Source of the DNA: Listeria floridensis FSL S10-1187
Lineage (GTDB): Bacteria > Bacillota > Bacilli > Lactobacillales > Listeriaceae
DNA: 64,000 bases
Direction: 5' to 3'
Assembly: GCF_000525875.1 (NCBI RefSeq)
Contig: NZ_AODF01000015.1
Coordinates: 1-64,000 of the forward strand
In this document: one piece after another, positions 54,148-62,281 of the stretch
Layout of the letters: every line of letters starts with the position of its first letter
Numbering within the stretch: position 1 is the first letter of the stretch
Position numbers and translations under genes: made by a program
The notes under the pieces: generated by a model
Databases searched by the model: none
Told to the model about the DNA's origin: nothing
The model's input: the letters and a program-made list of their open reading frames with translations, nothing else

Positions 54148-55637
54148 CAAATGTAAGCAGCTTTTCACTGAAAAGTCGTTCACTAAAATTTAAATGGACT
54201 TTCGGGGCAGCGGCAGCCATTTTTTTGACATTTTTCTTATTTTCTTATGCGATTTATCAAGGAATCGGACAAATGCTCCTGAATGAAGAGGAGCAAAAAG
54301 TAAATTCACTTCTTGCAGAAACAACAGCTAATCAAGTTTTGAAATCGGGAAACTTGGATAATGCTGATCTTTTAAAAGAAGTTTTTGATAAAAGTCCGAG
54401 CATTAGCCGAAAAATTCAAGATCAAGTGATTGCCATCTATAATGCAAAAGGTGAACAGCTTGATAAATACTTTCTTAATTCCAGTCAAAAAACGGCAAAT
54501 AATGACTTTTCCTCGTATTTTAAACCGTATACGAATGATCGGGTAACAAATAAACCGACAATCAGCGGAGATAAGATGCTGATTTCGCAAGGACCGATTA
54601 CATCACTAAATGACAATTCAACCGTGATCGGTTATGTTCAGATTATCAATCCGCTGACAAGCTACAATAAAATTATGGGCAAGCTTTTACTCACAATGTT
54701 CCTTCTTGGGGCAGTGGCTCTATTTATCAGCGGTATGCTTGGTTACCTGCTCGCTCAAAACTTCCTCCGCCCGCTTACCAAACTGGCAAAAGGAATGAGC
54801 GATGTCCGAAATAACGGGTTCCAACAACGAATTGAAACAACAACGAAATCACGCGATGAGATTACCGAACTAACGGTTATCTTTAACGATATGATGACGC
54901 GCATTGAGACGAGCTTTGAACAGCAAAAACAATTTGTAGAGGATGCTTCGCATGAACTGCGGACGCCGGTTCAAATTATGGAAGGGCATCTCAAGCTACT
55001 TGACCGCTGGGGGAAAAATGATCCCGAAGTACTTGATGAATCGCTTCAAGCATCGCTCACAGAGCTTGAACGAATGAAGAAACTGGTACAGGAAATGCTT
55101 GACCTGTCACGAGCAGAACAAGTTTCGCAAACGAAAGAACTACAAATTACGAGCATCAATGACACTGTCGAACAAGTGCGACGTAATTTTGAAGTAATGT
55201 ACACCGACTTTACATTTAAGCTTGATGAGAAAGCGGATAATCTGCATGCACTGATTCAGCACAACCATCTGGAACAGCTGTTGATTATTGTAATGGATAA
55301 CGCAGTGAAATATTCAGATGGTGCAAAAGAAGTCGATATGGCAGTTGCGCGTAGCGGCGAAAAAGTCGAAGTGACAATTCGCGATTACGGGGTCGGAATT
55401 TCAGCAGACGAGATCGAGAAAGTTTTCAACCGCTTTTACCGGGTGGATAAAGCCCGGAGTCGAGAAAAAGGTGGGAACGGGCTTGGCCTCGCGATCGCCA
55501 AACAGCTGGTTGAAGGCTACCTTGGCACAATTAGTGCAACTAGCGCTGAAGGAAAAGGAACCGAAATTACGATTACGCTGCCGCTGATTGAAAAAGTGGC
55601 TGGTGAGAAAAAAGAAGAAAAGAAAAACGGTAATTAA
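54144..55637 (+). CDS. lisK: sensor histidine kinase LisK
   Basis: This 497-residue kinase has two membrane helices (AAAIFLTFFLFSYAIYQGIG and LLLTMFLLGAVALFISGMLG) enclosing an extracytoplasmic sensor of about 145 residues, then HAMP (QNFLRPLTKLAKGMSDVRNN), HisKA with the phosphorylated histidine in VEDASHELRTPVQIMEGHLK and HATPase with MDNAVKYSD, DYGVGISADE and GGNGLGLAIAKQL. The start ATG at 54144 overlaps the lisR stop (ATGA). No frame break. Partner of lisR by position. Confidence 0.94.
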   Translation: MTNVSSFSLKSRSLKFKWTFGAAAAIFLTFFLFSYAIYQGIGQMLLNEEEQKVNSLLAETTANQVLKSGNLDNADLLKEVFDKSPSISRKIQDQVIAIYNAKGEQLDKYFLNSSQKTANNDFSSYFKPYTNDRVTNKPTISGDKMLISQGPITSLNDNSTVIGYVQIINPLTSYNKIMGKLLLTMFLLGAVALFISGMLGYLLAQNFLRPLTKLAKGMSDVRNNGFQQRIETTTKSRDEITELTVIFNDMMTRIETSFEQQKQFVEDASHELRTPVQIMEGHLKLLDRWGKNDPEVLDESLQASLTELERMKKLVQEMLDLSRAEQVSQTKELQITSINDTVEQVRRNFEVMYTDFTFKLDEKADNLHALIQHNHLEQLLIIVMDNAVKYSDGAKEVDMAVARSGEKVEVTIRDYGVGISADEIEKVFNRFYRVDKARSREKGGNGLGLAIAKQLVEGYLGTISATSAEGKGTEITITLPLIEKVAGEKKEEKKNGN

Positions 55638-55650
55638 GATTGCTGATTCG

Positions 55651-55686
55651 AACAACCCGGTATGATTTTCAGCCGGGTTGTTTTTT
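55651..55686 (+). terminator. intrinsic terminator after lisK
   Basis: AACAACCCGG (55651-55660) pairs with CCGGGTTGTT (55673-55682), then T to 55686. Confidence 0.9.
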
Positions 55687-55704
55687 GATGAAGGGAGAAT
55701 GAAG

Positions 55705-56169
55705 ATGGATTATATAAAATGGATTCGAACGAAAGTGGGGCACGATCAAATTATCTTGAATTTTGCCGGAGGCTGCTTGCTGAACAAAAACAGAGAAGTG
55801 TTGCTGCAAAAGCGAAGTGATCGAGCAAGCTGGGGCTTTCCTGGCGGTGCAGTCGAGCTTGGCGAATCAGTTTGTGAAACTGTAGAGCGAGAATTCTATG
55901 AAGAGACTGGACTTAAAGTAATAACGAAAGAGTTGATCGGAGTTTATTCCAAGTATGAAGATTGCTATCCAAACGGAGATAAAGCTCAGCCGATTTTATT
56001 TTTCTTTCACGTGGAGTATCGAGACGGAGAACTGTTTAAAGAGACAAATAACGAAACACTTGAGCTGGCATTTTTCCCACTTGATCAGGTTCCAAAACTT
56101 GTGAATGAACAGCACGATGCTTGCTACCGCGATTTAATGTGTTATGAAGGCAAACCCTTCATTCGCTGA
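55705..56169 (+). CDS. Nudix hydrolase
   Basis: This 154-residue protein has a complete Nudix box: GGAVELGESVCETVEREFYE followed by ETG, with the catalytic REFYEE glutamates. It keeps the N-terminal DYIKWIRTKVGHDQ and the GCLLNKNREVLLQKRSDRAS strand before it. Such enzymes hydrolyse nucleoside diphosphate derivatives; the substrate is not known. The ATG at 55705 is chosen because AAGGGAG is 8 bases before; ATG 55699 is too close. It lies between lisK and yidC2. Confidence 0.9.
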   Translation: MDYIKWIRTKVGHDQIILNFAGGCLLNKNREVLLQKRSDRASWGFPGGAVELGESVCETVEREFYEETGLKVITKELIGVYSKYEDCYPNGDKAQPILFFFHVEYRDGELFKETNNETLELAFFPLDQVPKLVNEQHDACYRDLMCYEGKPFIR

Positions 56170-56173
56170 ATAT

Positions 56174-56206
56174 AAAAAGAGGAGAGCGATTCGCTCTCCT
56201 CTTTTT
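56174..56206. terminator. bidirectional terminator between the Nudix gene and yidC2
   Basis: A perfect 15-bp stem, 56174-56188 with 56192-56206, begins with A5 and ends with T5. Confidence 0.92.
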
Positions 56207-56216
56207 ACTAACACTC

Positions 56217-57047
56217 TTATTGTTTATTTTGTTTTTCAACCGTTTCTTCAAATTCACGTTCGCTTTTTTCCATTTCTTTTATCTCAGGGTGTTTATTCAT
56301 GTAAAGTTTCTTCGTTAGCAAGGTTTGCCCGGCAAGGAAAATCCCGCCGACAGCCCAGTAAAGTGCAAGTGCAGCTGGTGCTGAGAAGGAAATGAACAGA
56401 ATCATTGCTGGGGAAATCAGTCCCATAATACGCATCTGTTTCTTTTGTTCCGGTGTATAACCAATCATTGATACATAGTATTGACCAAGGTAGACAACAC
56501 CGGCAATAATCGCAAGAATCATATCTGGTGTTCCAAGATTAAACCAAAGGAATGTATGCGTTGCGATGGCTTCTGAACCACGAATCGCATAATAAAATGC
56601 CATCAGGATAGGCATTTGGATGAGAAGTGGTAAGCAGCCCATCTGCATAGGATTAATATTATATTTTTGGTAAACAACCATCATCTCTTGTTGGATTTTA
56701 GATTGTTCTTCTTTCGTTGTTGCACGTTTTAAACGCGCTTGGATTTCATCAATTTCCGGTTTGGCAACAGCCATTTTGGATTGCATCCCCATTTGCGCTT
56801 TTGCCGTTCTAAGGTTGAGTGGCATGATCACAGCACGAATAACGAGCGTTGTGATGATAATCGCGATTCCGTAGTTGTTGCTGAAAAAAGAAGCGACAAA
56901 TTGGATAAACCAAGCAAGCGGCCAGATTAAATATTTGTAGAAAAAACCGTCCTGATTTTGAGAAGGGTCCATACTACAGCCAGAGAGAACTAGCAAGCCG
57001 ACAAGCAACATGCTGATTAAAATAATATGTTTTTGTTTAAGTTTCAA
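56217..57047 (-). CDS. yidC2: membrane protein insertase YidC2/OxaA (lipoprotein type)
   Basis: This 276-residue Oxa1/YidC-family insertase has a lipoprotein signal (VGLLVLSGC, lipidated cysteine near 24). Then the core of five helices, with the conserved hydrophilic-groove arginine in [35 protein letters not shown] and the family block [20 protein letters not shown]. The tail is charged, ending [14 protein letters not shown]. The start is TTG 57047 with TAGGAGG upstream. A MifM-like ORF lies 23 bases upstream on the same strand and the SD site can be hidden in a hairpin (see that entry), as for B. subtilis yidC2. Confidence 0.94.
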   Translation of the reverse strand: MKLKQKHIILISMLLVGLLVLSGCSMDPSQNQDGFFYKYLIWPLAWFIQFVASFFSNNYGIAIIITTLVIRAVIMPLNLRTAKAQMGMQSKMAVAKPEIDEIQARLKRATTKEEQSKIQQEMMVVYQKYNINPMQMGCLPLLIQMPILMAFYYAIRGSEAIATHTFLWFNLGTPDMILAIIAGVVYLGQYYVSMIGYTPEQKKQMRIMGLISPAMILFISFSAPAALALYWAVGGIFLAGQTLLTKKLYMNKHPEIKEMEKSEREFEETVEKQNKQ

Positions 57048-57049
57048 GA

Positions 57050-57098
57050 TTCTTATTTCCTCCTAAAGTTTCATTTGAGTTCGGATAAGGAATAAGAA
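57050..57098 (-). promoter_or_regulatory. hairpin that can hide the yidC2 ribosome-binding site
   Basis: On the - strand TTCTTATTCCT (complement of 57088-57098, inside the end of the MifM-like ORF) pairs with AGGAAATAAGAA, part of the AGGAGGAAATAAGAA ribosome site (complement of 57050-57064). That is 8 continuous pairs plus CCT with GGA/AGG across a one-base bulge. Ribosome stalling in the ORF would open it. Confidence 0.7.
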
Positions 57099-57364
57099 CT
57101 GTGATTTTCATCATCATCGAACTGGCCTTTTTTAAGCGTTGCAACAATCCAGTTTACAACAAAACTGGTGCGGGTCGGCTTACTGATAGTTATTTTGCAT
57201 GGCGTTAGACGAAACAAACGAATGGTATCATGAGTTCGCGTCACCATCGCAGGTTTCAGTAAAGTGATAACCGGCCAGAACCGAAAAATTGCAAGCGTCA
57301 AAAGGAACGTGACTGAAATCGAAATAAATTCAGGTTCAGCAAACATTTGCGCCAGTATTCCCAT
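57071..57364 (-). CDS. MifM-like leader ORF upstream of yidC2
   Basis: This encodes 97 residues from ATG 57364 with AAAGGAG about 11 bases upstream. It has one N-terminal hydrophobic segment (FISISVTFLLTLAIFRFWPV, about residues 13-40), then a basic middle, then a C-terminal part with VVNWIVATLKKGQ followed by an acidic run DDDEN and HSSYSLSELK. B. subtilis MifM (95 residues, one N-terminal membrane helix, stalling near a C-terminal W-I ... D-E-E-D region) has the same size, layout and place before yidC2. The codons just after DDDEN form one arm of a hairpin that pairs with the yidC2 Shine-Dalgarno site (57050-57061 with 57088-57098). I infer a stalling sensor; no homology search was done. 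Confidence 0.75.
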   Translation of the reverse strand: MGILAQMFAEPEFISISVTFLLTLAIFRFWPVITLLKPAMVTRTHDTIRLFRLTPCKITISKPTRTSFVVNWIVATLKKGQFDDDENHSSYSLSELK

Positions 57365-57437
57365 GCGCGCATCAGCTCCTTTCCTGCGGCATCATTCCTT
57401 TACTATAATTCAAATGACAAGGGATTTCAAGGCTTAA

Positions 57438-57719
57438 TTAATAGATGATATCAAAAGTTTTGCTTTCTGGAACAGGAGCCCCTTTATAAACAAAAACTTC
57501 GTTCACATGCGCTGCCCGCGAAGGCCCCTTTTTTACAGCCTCAATAAAGTTTTCAAGCTGTCCGCTTTCAGCTCGCGCACTAATTTCAACAGAGCCGTCC
57601 TCCAAATTTTTCACCGTCCCACTGACATCATATTGATACGCAAGGTGCTTCGTTGTGTAGCGAAAGCCGACGCCTTGTACGAGCCCAGTTACACGAATAA
57701 TTGCTGTTTCAATTGCCAA
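57438..57719 (-). CDS. acyP: acylphosphatase
   Basis: This 93-residue ferredoxin-fold enzyme hydrolyses acyl phosphates. The active arginine is in [17 protein letters not shown] and the active asparagine in [17 protein letters not shown]. The start is TTG 57719 with AAGGAG upstream. It follows the MifM-like gene in the order lmo1379-1381 of L. monocytogenes. Function in the cell is unclear, although acetyl phosphate and butyryl phosphate made by genes like ptb in this window are possible substrates (inference). Confidence 0.95.
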   Translation of the reverse strand: MAIETAIIRVTGLVQGVGFRYTTKHLAYQYDVSGTVKNLEDGSVEISARAESGQLENFIEAVKKGPSRAAHVNEVFVYKGAPVPESKTFDIIY

Positions 57720-57784
57720 ATTGATCTCCTTCTTTCTTTATCAATTACTTCTAGTTTAGCGTGTTTTGGTGCGAGTTTCAAAAA

Positions 57785-57813
57785 TTTACATTCCGCTTGA
57801 GGCTTGCTATAAT
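57785..57813 (+). promoter_or_regulatory. promoter of the DUF1033-fni unit
   Basis: TTTACA (57785-57790), an exact 17-bp spacer and a perfect TATAAT (57808-57813) with TG upstream. Confidence 0.85.
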
Positions 57814-57846
57814 CGGGTTAGCAAATAATTCGGGAGATGATAGATC

Positions 57847-58209
57847 TTGACAGAATGGAGCGTTTTGACAACGACGGGTGAGTACGAGCCGTGGTGGTTT
57901 TTTGAAGATTGGGAGGAAACGATCAGCGAACAGTTCCGGTTTACGAATCGTGACGAAGCTTTTCAAACGTATCAGAAGATCGCGGCCGATTTAATCAAAA
58001 ATTATCCGCACCATGCGCTTAAAAAACAAGTGTTGTTTGCGGCTTGGAATGAAGATGAAATTTTGTACTGCGAGGACTGCGAAGACGACATCCAAACTTT
58101 TCATGGGTTAATCCTTTTGAAAGACGGGGCAGTCTACCAGCCGAATGAGGCGGAAAAAGCAGCTTGGTTCAGAGAAGTTGCACCATTTCAAACAGATTTA
58201 GCAAATTAA
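57847..58209 (+). CDS. DUF1033 family protein
   Basis: This 120-residue protein starts at TTG 57847 with CGGGAGATG upstream. The sequence is rich in W, F, E and D: TEWSVLTTTGEYEPWWFFED, then LFAAWNEDEILYCEDCEDDI and a C-terminal AAWFREVAPFQTDLAN. It matches the DUF1033 pattern (W-x-V, EPWWF, CEDCEDD, QTFHG) known beside fni in Listeria. The paired cysteines (CEDC) might bind a metal. Function unknown. It is co-transcribed with fni (4 bases between). Confidence 0.8.
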   Translation: MTEWSVLTTTGEYEPWWFFEDWEETISEQFRFTNRDEAFQTYQKIAADLIKNYPHHALKKQVLFAAWNEDEILYCEDCEDDIQTFHGLILLKDGAVYQPNEAEKAAWFREVAPFQTDLAN

Positions 58210-58222
58210 GGACGTGGAAAGT

Positions 58223-59285
58223 TTGGGGAAAAAAGAAGATCTTTTACGCGAGCGAAGAAAAGATGAGCATGTGACGCTGGCTTACAAATCTTATGAAGAA
58301 ACGGGAACAGCCTTTGACGAAATCAGACTGCTTGGCACGTCACTGCCGAAAATCGGCGTGAGTGATGTGAGTCTGGCTACCCAATTTGCTGGCCTTACCA
58401 TGAAATTGCCCTTTTATATCAATGCAATGACAGGCGGAAGCGCACATACAGCCGGCATTAATCGCGATTTAGCAGAAATCGCGCGCGAAGTTGGTATCGC
58501 GATGGCGGTTGGATCTCAGTCGGCGGCTATTCAAAATCCGTTACTTGAAGACAGTTACCGGATCGCTCGAAAGGTGAATCCGGATGGCTATTTGTTTGCC
58601 AATGTCAGCCCAGAAGTTCCGGTCGATGCGGCAAAACGAGCGATTGAGATGCTGCGCGCGGATGCACTTCAAATTCACATTAACCCAGCGCAAGAGCTTA
58701 TCATGCCGGAAGGGGATCGTGAATTTGGACATTGGATTGAAACGATTAAGCGCTATACCGAGGAGATTCGGATACCGATTATTGTGAAGGAAGTTGGTTT
58801 CGGGATGCGCCGCGAGACGGTTGCAAGGTTAGCTTCTCTTGGGGTGAAGACGGTTGACCTCGGCGGGAGAGGTGGCACAAATTTCGCCAAGATTGAAAAT
58901 GACAGAAGACGTGATCATGGCTTTTGATTTTTTAACCAATTGGGGACTTACAACGGCCGAAAGTCTGCTTGATTTGAAAGCAACTGAAATGCCGAACGTA
59001 GAAATTTTGGCTTCCGGCGGGATTAAATCGGCGCTCGACATGGTAAAATGCTATGCGCTCGGCGCTAAAGCGGCAGGGATTGCCGGAAAGGTTCTTTATC
59101 GATTGAAAAAAGACGGGCTGGATGCGGCGATTCGGGAGCTGAATTTGGTCGTAGAAAATTTGACAGCATTATTCGTTTTGCTTGATGCACGAAATTTGGA
59201 TGAACTAAAATCTGCGCCGTTACTTGTTTCGGGAGAATTGAAAGATTTTTGTGAAGCACGCGGTATTACATTAAATGAACGATAG
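58223..59285 (+). CDS. fni: type 2 isopentenyl-diphosphate isomerase (frameshifted as read)
   Basis: This FMN-dependent enzyme interconverts IPP and DMAPP. The N-terminal KKEDLLRERRKDEHVTLAYK is the family signature. Then PFYINAMTGGSAHTAGINRD, GSQSAAIQNPLLEDSYRIA and the FMN motif VDLGGRGGTNFAKIEN. The frame breaks near 58919-58920 (GG where one G gives DHAFDFLTNWGLTTAESLLD). The second part has EILASGGIKSALDMVKCYAL. The repaired length is about 353 residues. TTG 58223 is chosen over GTG 58214 because AAGGA is too close to the latter. It supplies DMAPP to ispA. Confidence 0.94.
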
Positions 59286-59291
59286 AATAAG

Positions 59292-59331
59292 AAAAAAGCG
59301 ATCTCTTTTAGATAGAGAATCGCTTTTTTTT
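59292..59331. terminator. bidirectional terminator between fni and trhO
   Basis: AAAAAAGCGAT (59292-59302) pairs with ATCGCTTTTTT (59319-59329), with an inner CTCT/AGAG stem. Confidence 0.9.
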
Positions 59332-59333
59332 AT

Positions 59334-60300
59334 TTATTCAGTAACAGCCGATAAGCTTTCGCCGATTGCGTTTAGTCGGGCTTCAAGTTCATCTTTTGAA
59401 AGGCCGTGTTGTTTCACGTATAAGTTGTCAGGGTGAACCCGGCATTCGTGTGAACAGCTGTGTAAATATTTTTCATCATTTTCCTCAGATGCGAGGATTT
59501 GTTTATTGCACTGCGGGTTCGCACAATTAATATAGCGTTCGCAAGGTGCACCGTCAAAATGATCGCGACCGACGATTTTATGATCAACACGGTTGATCGG
59601 AACAGCGATACGTTCATCAAATACGTACATCATACCATCCCAAAACTCGCCTTTCGTTTTTTCATCTTTACCGTATGTTGCGATGCCACCGTGTAGTTGA
59701 GAAACATCATCAAATCCAGCTGTTTTAAGCCAGCCGGAGAATTTTTCACAGCGAATTCCTCCCGTACAATAGGTGACGATTTTTTTGCCATCAAATTGTT
59801 CGCGGTTTTCTTCCACCCATTCAGGTAAATCGCGGAATGCTTTAATATCTGGTCGAACGGCTCCGCGGAAATGCCCCAAGTCAAACTCATAATCATTTCG
59901 GGCATCTAAGATCACAGTATCAGGATCAAGCAATGCTTCACGAAATTCTTCCGGTTCTAGATATTTACCTGTTGTTTCAAGCGGATTTACATCGTCTTCG
60001 AGGTGAAGCGACACAATTTCAGAACGCGGTCTAACGTGCATTTTTTTTAAATGCGTGCCGATCTGTTTGATCAATTTTGAAAACCATGTCAGCAAAACGC
60101 GGATCATTATGCATACCTTCGATGTATTTTTCAGTTGCTTCTGTTGTCCCGGAAACTGTTCCGTTAATCCCTTCAGTTGCAACAAGTATACGCCCCTTAA
60201 GTCCAAGTTCATTACAAAAAGCAAGGTGCTGTTTTGCAAAGGTTTCTGGATCATCAATTGTCGTGTATTTATAGTATAACAACACTTGATAGTCGCTCAT
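59334..60300 (-). CDS. trhO: tRNA uridine 5-oxyacetic acid hydroxylase TrhO, rhodanese family (frameshifted as read)
   Basis: This encodes about 321 residues. The N-terminal acylphosphatase-like domain begins [20 protein letters not shown] and has [16 protein letters not shown]. The frame breaks in T8 at 60041-60048 (A8 on the coding strand; A7 gives [17 protein letters not shown]). The rhodanese domain has [20 protein letters not shown] and the catalytic cysteine in [15 protein letters not shown]. The C-terminal cysteine-rich part (NCANPQCNK...CSHEC) may bind zinc. TrhO (YceA, YbfQ) hydroxylates uridine 34 of tRNA in other bacteria. The ATG at 60300 lacks a strong ribosome site (GGTGG). Confidence 0.93.
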
Positions 60301-60331
60301 GTTTTTTAACCACCTTTATATTTGATTGCTT

Positions 60332-60363
60332 GTGAAAAGTGTTGCAAATTCAACATTTTTCAC
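60332..60363 (-). other. near-perfect inverted repeat upstream of trhO
   Basis: GTGAAAAGTGTTG (60332-60344) and CAACATTTTTCAC (60351-60363) form 13-base arms with one G-T pair and a 6-base loop. It starts 32 bases before the trhO ATG; either an operator or a leader hairpin. No T tract follows. Confidence 0.6.
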
Positions 60364-60439
60364 AGCTTGCGCATTTAATACTATACTACAAAGCGCAAGG
60401 TTGGGGCAAGAAAAATAGTACTTCAAAAAGTGAAGTAGT

Positions 60440-60469
60440 TTCACAATTTATATGTGGCTATGCTATACT
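60440..60469 (+). promoter_or_regulatory. promoter of the YitT-type gene
   Basis: TTCACA (60440-60445), an 18-bp spacer and TATACT (60464-60469) with TG upstream. ACTTC-N7-GAAGT at 60420-60436 lies at its upstream edge. Confidence 0.65.
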
Positions 60470-60492
60470 AATAAAGAAATAAAAATGCATCA

Positions 60493-60511
60493 AAATCGTT
60501 GTAAACGATTT
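60493..60511 (+). other. perfect palindrome in the YitT-type leader
   Basis: AAATCGTT-GTA-AACGATTT at 60493-60511 lies about 25 bases after the predicted -10 and 44 bases before the GTG start. It can be an operator or an RNA hairpin; the protein that would bind is unknown. Confidence 0.55.
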
Positions 60512-60554
60512 CAAATAAGTGAGAAAATTGTAAAACTGACAGGAAGTGATTTAT

Positions 60555-61472
60555 GTGCAGGTAGACAGCAGTTTAATAGAAGAAATGGCTTTGAAGGAAG
60601 TGCGGCAGCATCGCCGCAGAAAATGGAAATGGTTTTTTTACCGCTTTGTATTGATTACGATTGGTGCAATATTGATGGGTGTCGGTCTTGAGCTTTTCCT
60701 CGTAAATAATCAAATTCTTGATGGCGGCGTGGTTGGGATATCGATCATTATCTCGCAGCTTACTCCGCTTCCTCTAGGAGTTCTAACTTTTGTGTTGAAC
60801 ATCCCTTTTTTTATTATCGGATACAAAAAAATTGGAAAAGTATTTGCACTTTTCACGTTGTACGGAATTGCTGTGATGTCGACTGTGACATTGCTACTTC
60901 ATTCAATTGATCCTGTGACGGATGATTTGCTACTTGCAACGGTATTTGGTGGCGTTACGCTCGGCCTTGGAGTAGGGCTTGTGATTCGTAACGGAGGGGC
61001 GCTTGATGGAACAGAAATTGTTTCCATCATTGTGAACGGTAAAACACCGCTTTCGACGGGGCAAATTATCATGATTATTAATATTTTGATATTCTCAGTA
61101 GCCGGCTTTGCTTTTAACTGGGATCGGGCGATGTACTCGTTGATTACATATTTTTTGGCCTATAAAGTGATTGATATTGTCATTCAAGGCGTTGATGAAT
61201 CAAAGAGTGCATTCATTATCAGCCGTTATTACGAAGAAATCGGGCTTGAAATCATGGAACAACTTGGGAAAAGCGTTACTTATATTGATGCGACAGGTGG
61301 CTATTCAGGCGACCTTAACAAAGTGATTTTCGTGATTATTTCGCGTTTTGAAGAAGTAAAATTGAAATCAATTTTAGATGATATTGATCCAGATGCCTTT
61401 CTTGCGGTCGGTGGAAGTATGTCGGAAGTGCGAGGTGGCAAAATGATGCCAAAACGTACCCCTCATCTTTAA
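60555..61472 (+). CDS. YitT family membrane protein
   Basis: This 305-residue protein starts at GTG 60555 (AGGAAG 9 bases upstream). It has five to six N-terminal membrane helices: LITIGAILMGVGLELFLVNN, the family motif QILDGGVVGISIIISQLTPL, VFGGVTLGLGVGLVIRNGGA, then LDGTEIVSIIV. The C-terminal DUF2179 domain (about residues 220-300) has SAFIISRYYEEIGLEIMEQL, VTYIDATGGYSGDLNKVIFV. The YitT group has no certain substrate. It lies alone between trhO and tepA with its own promoter. GTG 60546 and ATG 60585 are other possible starts. Confidence 0.88.
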   Translation: MQVDSSLIEEMALKEVRQHRRRKWKWFFYRFVLITIGAILMGVGLELFLVNNQILDGGVVGISIIISQLTPLPLGVLTFVLNIPFFIIGYKKIGKVFALFTLYGIAVMSTVTLLLHSIDPVTDDLLLATVFGGVTLGLGVGLVIRNGGALDGTEIVSIIVNGKTPLSTGQIIMIINILIFSVAGFAFNWDRAMYSLITYFLAYKVIDIVIQGVDESKSAFIISRYYEEIGLEIMEQLGKSVTYIDATGGYSGDLNKVIFVIISRFEEVKLKSILDDIDPDAFLAVGGSMSEVRGGKMMPKRTPHL

Positions 61473-61497
61473 TTAGCGATCAAAGAGTGGTATCTTT

Positions 61498-61526
61498 TGA
61501 CCTTTTTTGACCAAAAGTGTACAATG
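61498..61526 (+). promoter_or_regulatory. promoter of tepA
   Basis: TTGACC (61498-61503), an exact 17-bp spacer and TACAAT (61521-61526). A direct repeat TTTGACC overlaps the -35 and continues into the spacer. Confidence 0.8.
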
Positions 61527-61561
61527 GGATTATTACTTGAGATGAGAGAGGATGTGTCAAG

Positions 61562-62136
61562 ATGGCAGATGAAAAACAAACGAAAAGATATCAACAACTT
61601 GCTTACACAAAAAATGATTGATAACCGAATGATTTTATTATACGGAGAGATCAATCAAGATTTAGCAAAGGAAGTATCGAGTCAGCTCTTACTGTTAGAA
61701 GCATTAAGTGATGATCCGATTACAATTTTTATCAATAGCCAAGGCGGTCACGTCGAAGCTGGTGATACGATTCACGATATGATTAAATATGTGAAACCGG
61801 AAGTTCGAGTAATTGGGACGGGCTGGGTAGCAAGTGCAGGGATCACCATTTACTTGGCAGCAAAAAAAAGAAAATCGCTACAGCTTGCCTAATACACGCT
61901 ACATGATTCATCAACCACTTGGCGGCGTTCAAGGCCAAAGCAGTGAAATTGAAATCGAAGCGCGCGAAATTGTTCGGATGCGCGAACGGATCAATCGTTT
62001 GATTAGTGAAGCAACGGGGCAGCCACTTGAAAAAGTGATGGAAGACACCGACCGTAATTTTTGGCTTTCTGCAAATGAAGCGATAGATTATGGAATCGTG
62101 ACGAAAATCATTGAACAAGCAAACGAAATGAAATAA
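61562..62136 (+). CDS. tepA: TepA, ClpP-like protease family protein (frameshifted as read)
   Basis: This is a ClpP-fold protein of the TepA (YmfB) group. It starts at ATG 61562 (AGAGAGG upstream), MADEKQTK, and a frame change at A4 (61583-61586) leads to DINNLLTQKMIDNRMILLYG; alternatively it starts at ATG 61569 without that change. A certain break is A8 at 61862-61869 (A7 gives LAAKKENRYSLPNTRYMIHQ). The serine is in GTGWVASAGITIY and the histidine in RYMIHQPLGGVQG. The repaired length is about 190 residues. TepA was described as helping protein translocation or degradation of small proteins in Bacillus. It precedes ftsK/spoIIIE as in Bacillus. Confidence 0.9.
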
Positions 62137-62142
62137 ATGATC

Positions 62143-62180
62143 AAACAGATGGTAATCGAGTAGATTCCATCTGTTTTTTT
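62143..62180 (+). terminator. intrinsic terminator after tepA
   Basis: AAACAGATGG (62143-62152) pairs with CCATCTGTTT (62168-62177), with a T7 run. Confidence 0.88.
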
Positions 62181-62235
62181 ACGTACATTTGTTTGCCAAA
62201 TAGGTCTTTAGAGGGAGCAAAGCCATGCTTTAGTA

Positions 62236-62244
62236 TGCTATAAT
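62236..62244 (+). promoter_or_regulatory. extended -10 element for ftsK
   Basis: TGCTATAAT at 62236-62244, a perfect extended -10; no good -35. It ends 38 bases before the TTG start. Confidence 0.65.
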
Positions 62245-62281
62245 GGAACAAGCATTTTTGAATGAAGGTGGGGAGATTTTT

